Below the pieces are notes generated by a model. That model was not told where the DNA came from, made no database searches, and saw only the letters and a list, made by a program, of their open reading frames with translations. A DNA stretch of 64,000 nt from NCBI RefSeq assembly GCF_008124715.1, contig NZ_VNHO01000009.1:28885-92884 (forward strand). The letters run 5' to 3'. Shown piece after piece: positions 63,156 to 64,000 of this stretch. The stretch's first letter is position 1. Each line of letters opens with the position of its first letter. A program made the translations under genes and the position numbers. Source of the DNA: Thermosediminibacter litoriperuensis. Its GTDB lineage: Bacteria; Bacillota; Thermosediminibacteria; Thermosediminibacterales; Thermosediminibacteraceae.

Positions 63156-63431
63156 ATGAAAAAATCGGCCCGCGCTCTAATATACGGTATGGTGCAGGGG
63201 GTAGGCCTCCGGTATTCGGTCCACAGAAAAGCTTCGGAACTCGGACTGGCAGGTTTTATCAAAAACCTGCCCGACGGTAGCGTTGAGCTGGTGGTCGAAG
63301 GGGACGAGGCTTTGATAAATGACCTTCTTGAATACATAAAGACCGGTCTCCGGTGGGCAAGGGTCGATAGGGTCGATGTCGAGTGGTCGGAGTGCCAGGA
63401 AAAGTACCGCCGCTTTGAAATAGCCTTTTGA
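63156..63431 (+). CDS. acyP: Acylphosphatase
   Basis: 91 residues, normal size. GMVQGVGLRYSVHRKASELGL with catalytic R19, and FIKNLPDGSVELVVEG with N37. It hydrolyses acyl phosphates such as acetyl phosphate or carbamoyl phosphate. ATG 63156 after GGAGGG; followed by rarA after 15 bases. Confidence 0.95.
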   Translation: MKKSARALIYGMVQGVGLRYSVHRKASELGLAGFIKNLPDGSVELVVEGDEALINDLLEYIKTGLRWARVDRVDVEWSECQEKYRRFEIAF

Positions 63432-63446
63432 CCGGAGGGTGAAAGC

Positions 63447-64000
63447 ATGGATTTCGAGCAGAGCTCGCTTTTTGACGGCGAGATCAGGAAAAGCGCTCCC
63501 CTGGCCGACAGGATGCGGCCCAGGAATCTGGACGAATTCGTCGGTCAGGACCACCTGCTGGGCAGGGGTAAGATTCTGAGAAAATTAATAGAAAGCGACC
63601 AGATAACCTCCATGATACTCTGGGGTCCCCCGGGGGTGGGAAAGACGACACTGGCCATGATAATAGCCGAAATGACCAGAGCCAGATTCGTCACCTTCAG
63701 CGCCGTGCTGTCGGGGATCAAAGAGGTAAAGGAGGTTATGAAGGAGGCCCAGGAGCGCCGCAGGTACGGCCAGAGGACTCTTGTCTTTATCGATGAGATC
63801 CACCGCTTCAACAAATCGCAGCAGGACGCCTTCCTGCCTTACGTAGAAAAGGGCGACATAATCCTCATCGGCGCCACCACGGAAAATCCTTCCTTCGAGC
63901 TGAATTCAGCTCTACTCTCCCGTTCGAAGGTCTTCGTCATGAACTCTCTTTCTCCGGATGACCTGATGGTATTACTAAAGAGGGCTCTTAGGGACGAAGA
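63447..64000 (+). CDS. rarA: Replication-associated recombination protein RarA/MgsA, N-terminal part (cut by window edge)
   Basis: 184 residues to the window end. SLFDGEIRKSAPLADRMRPRNLDEFVGQDHLLG at the start, Walker A GPPGVGKTT, Walker B FIDEIHRFNKSQQDAFLPYVE, sensor 1 GATTENPSFE. An AAA+ clamp-loader-like ATPase acting at stalled forks. ATG 63447 with GGAGGGTG upstream. Confidence 0.95.
   Translation, partial: MDFEQSSLFDGEIRKSAPLADRMRPRNLDEFVGQDHLLGRGKILRKLIESDQITSMILWGPPGVGKTTLAMIIAEMTRARFVTFSAVLSGIKEVKEVMKEAQERRRYGQRTLVFIDEIHRFNKSQQDAFLPYVEKGDIILIGATTENPSFELNSALLSRSKVFVMNSLSPDDLMVLLKRALRDE

Overview
The window reads as the chromosome of an anaerobic, probably spore-forming and probably thermophilic clostridial Firmicute (Thermoanaerobacterales/Thermosediminibacter-like). 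This is inferred from strong AGGAGG-type ribosome sites, many TTG and GTG starts, sigma-54 enhancer-binding regulators next to catabolic operons, GatCAB, a tryptophanase with an NSS-type Na+ symporter, and the family make-up. No rRNA or tRNA gene, CRISPR array or replication origin was seen.

Layout. 1-0.7 kb: the 5' part of an IS110-family transposase (minus strand) and its non-coding flank, where this family encodes its bridge RNA. 0.87-12.0 kb: a compact chemosensory operon made of a receptor with two signalling tips and no sensor domain, a protein with three CheW domains, CheB, CheR, CheA, a small STAS protein, a membrane-anchored receptor-like protein carrying a CheZ-like D-x3-Q motif, CheY, and a GGDEF-EAL protein. 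12.3-13.0 kb: a rhomboid protease. 13.1-19.1 kb: an aromatic amino acid cluster (aroF-tyrA-aroA) behind a strong promoter and a structured leader, then asd-lysC. 19.1-24 kb: a dicarboxylate/amino acid symporter, a TlpA/ResA-like thioredoxin broken by one in-frame TGA, CcdA, a copper-amine-oxidase-N-domain protein and a coiled-coil envelope protein. 24.1-30.8 kb: an amino acid catabolic block with an EamA exporter, an FMN alpha-hydroxy-acid oxidase, a sigma-54 activator, then a sigma-54 promoter with two upstream palindromes driving tryptophanase, an NSS symporter and its 39-residue small subunit.

30.8-39.7 kb: housekeeping genes (ychF, a Cof-type HAD phosphatase, a propeller lipoprotein, an RsuA-type pseudouridine synthase) and a run of small or unknown genes. 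Among these are two paralogous tiny membrane proteins with a WWWW motif and mother-cell-sigma-like promoters, a TPP riboswitch controlling thiM, and two frameshifted genes. 39.8-50.8 kb: an acid-sugar block with glycerate kinase, a secernin-like C69 peptidase, a CdaR regulator, a PrpR-type sigma-54 activator, and a tightly coupled sigma-54 operon (SAF subunit, UxaA-type dehydratase, KdgT-type permease, DUF1537 kinase, PdxA-type dehydrogenase). This operon should take an acid sugar through a 4-phosphate to a triose phosphate. 50.8-64 kb: a VanY-type carboxypeptidase, gatCAB, an oligopeptide ABC importer (oppABCDF), a TtcA-like PP-loop enzyme, threonine aldolase, acylphosphatase, and the start of rarA.

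The items most worth a second look are the unusual chemosensory proteins (duplicated receptor tips, triple CheW, receptor/CheZ-motif protein), the WWWW tiny proteins, the two sigma-54 promoter/enhancer sets, the single-TGA thioredoxin, and the possible IS110 bridge RNA. All calls come from reading the sequence; no database search was run.
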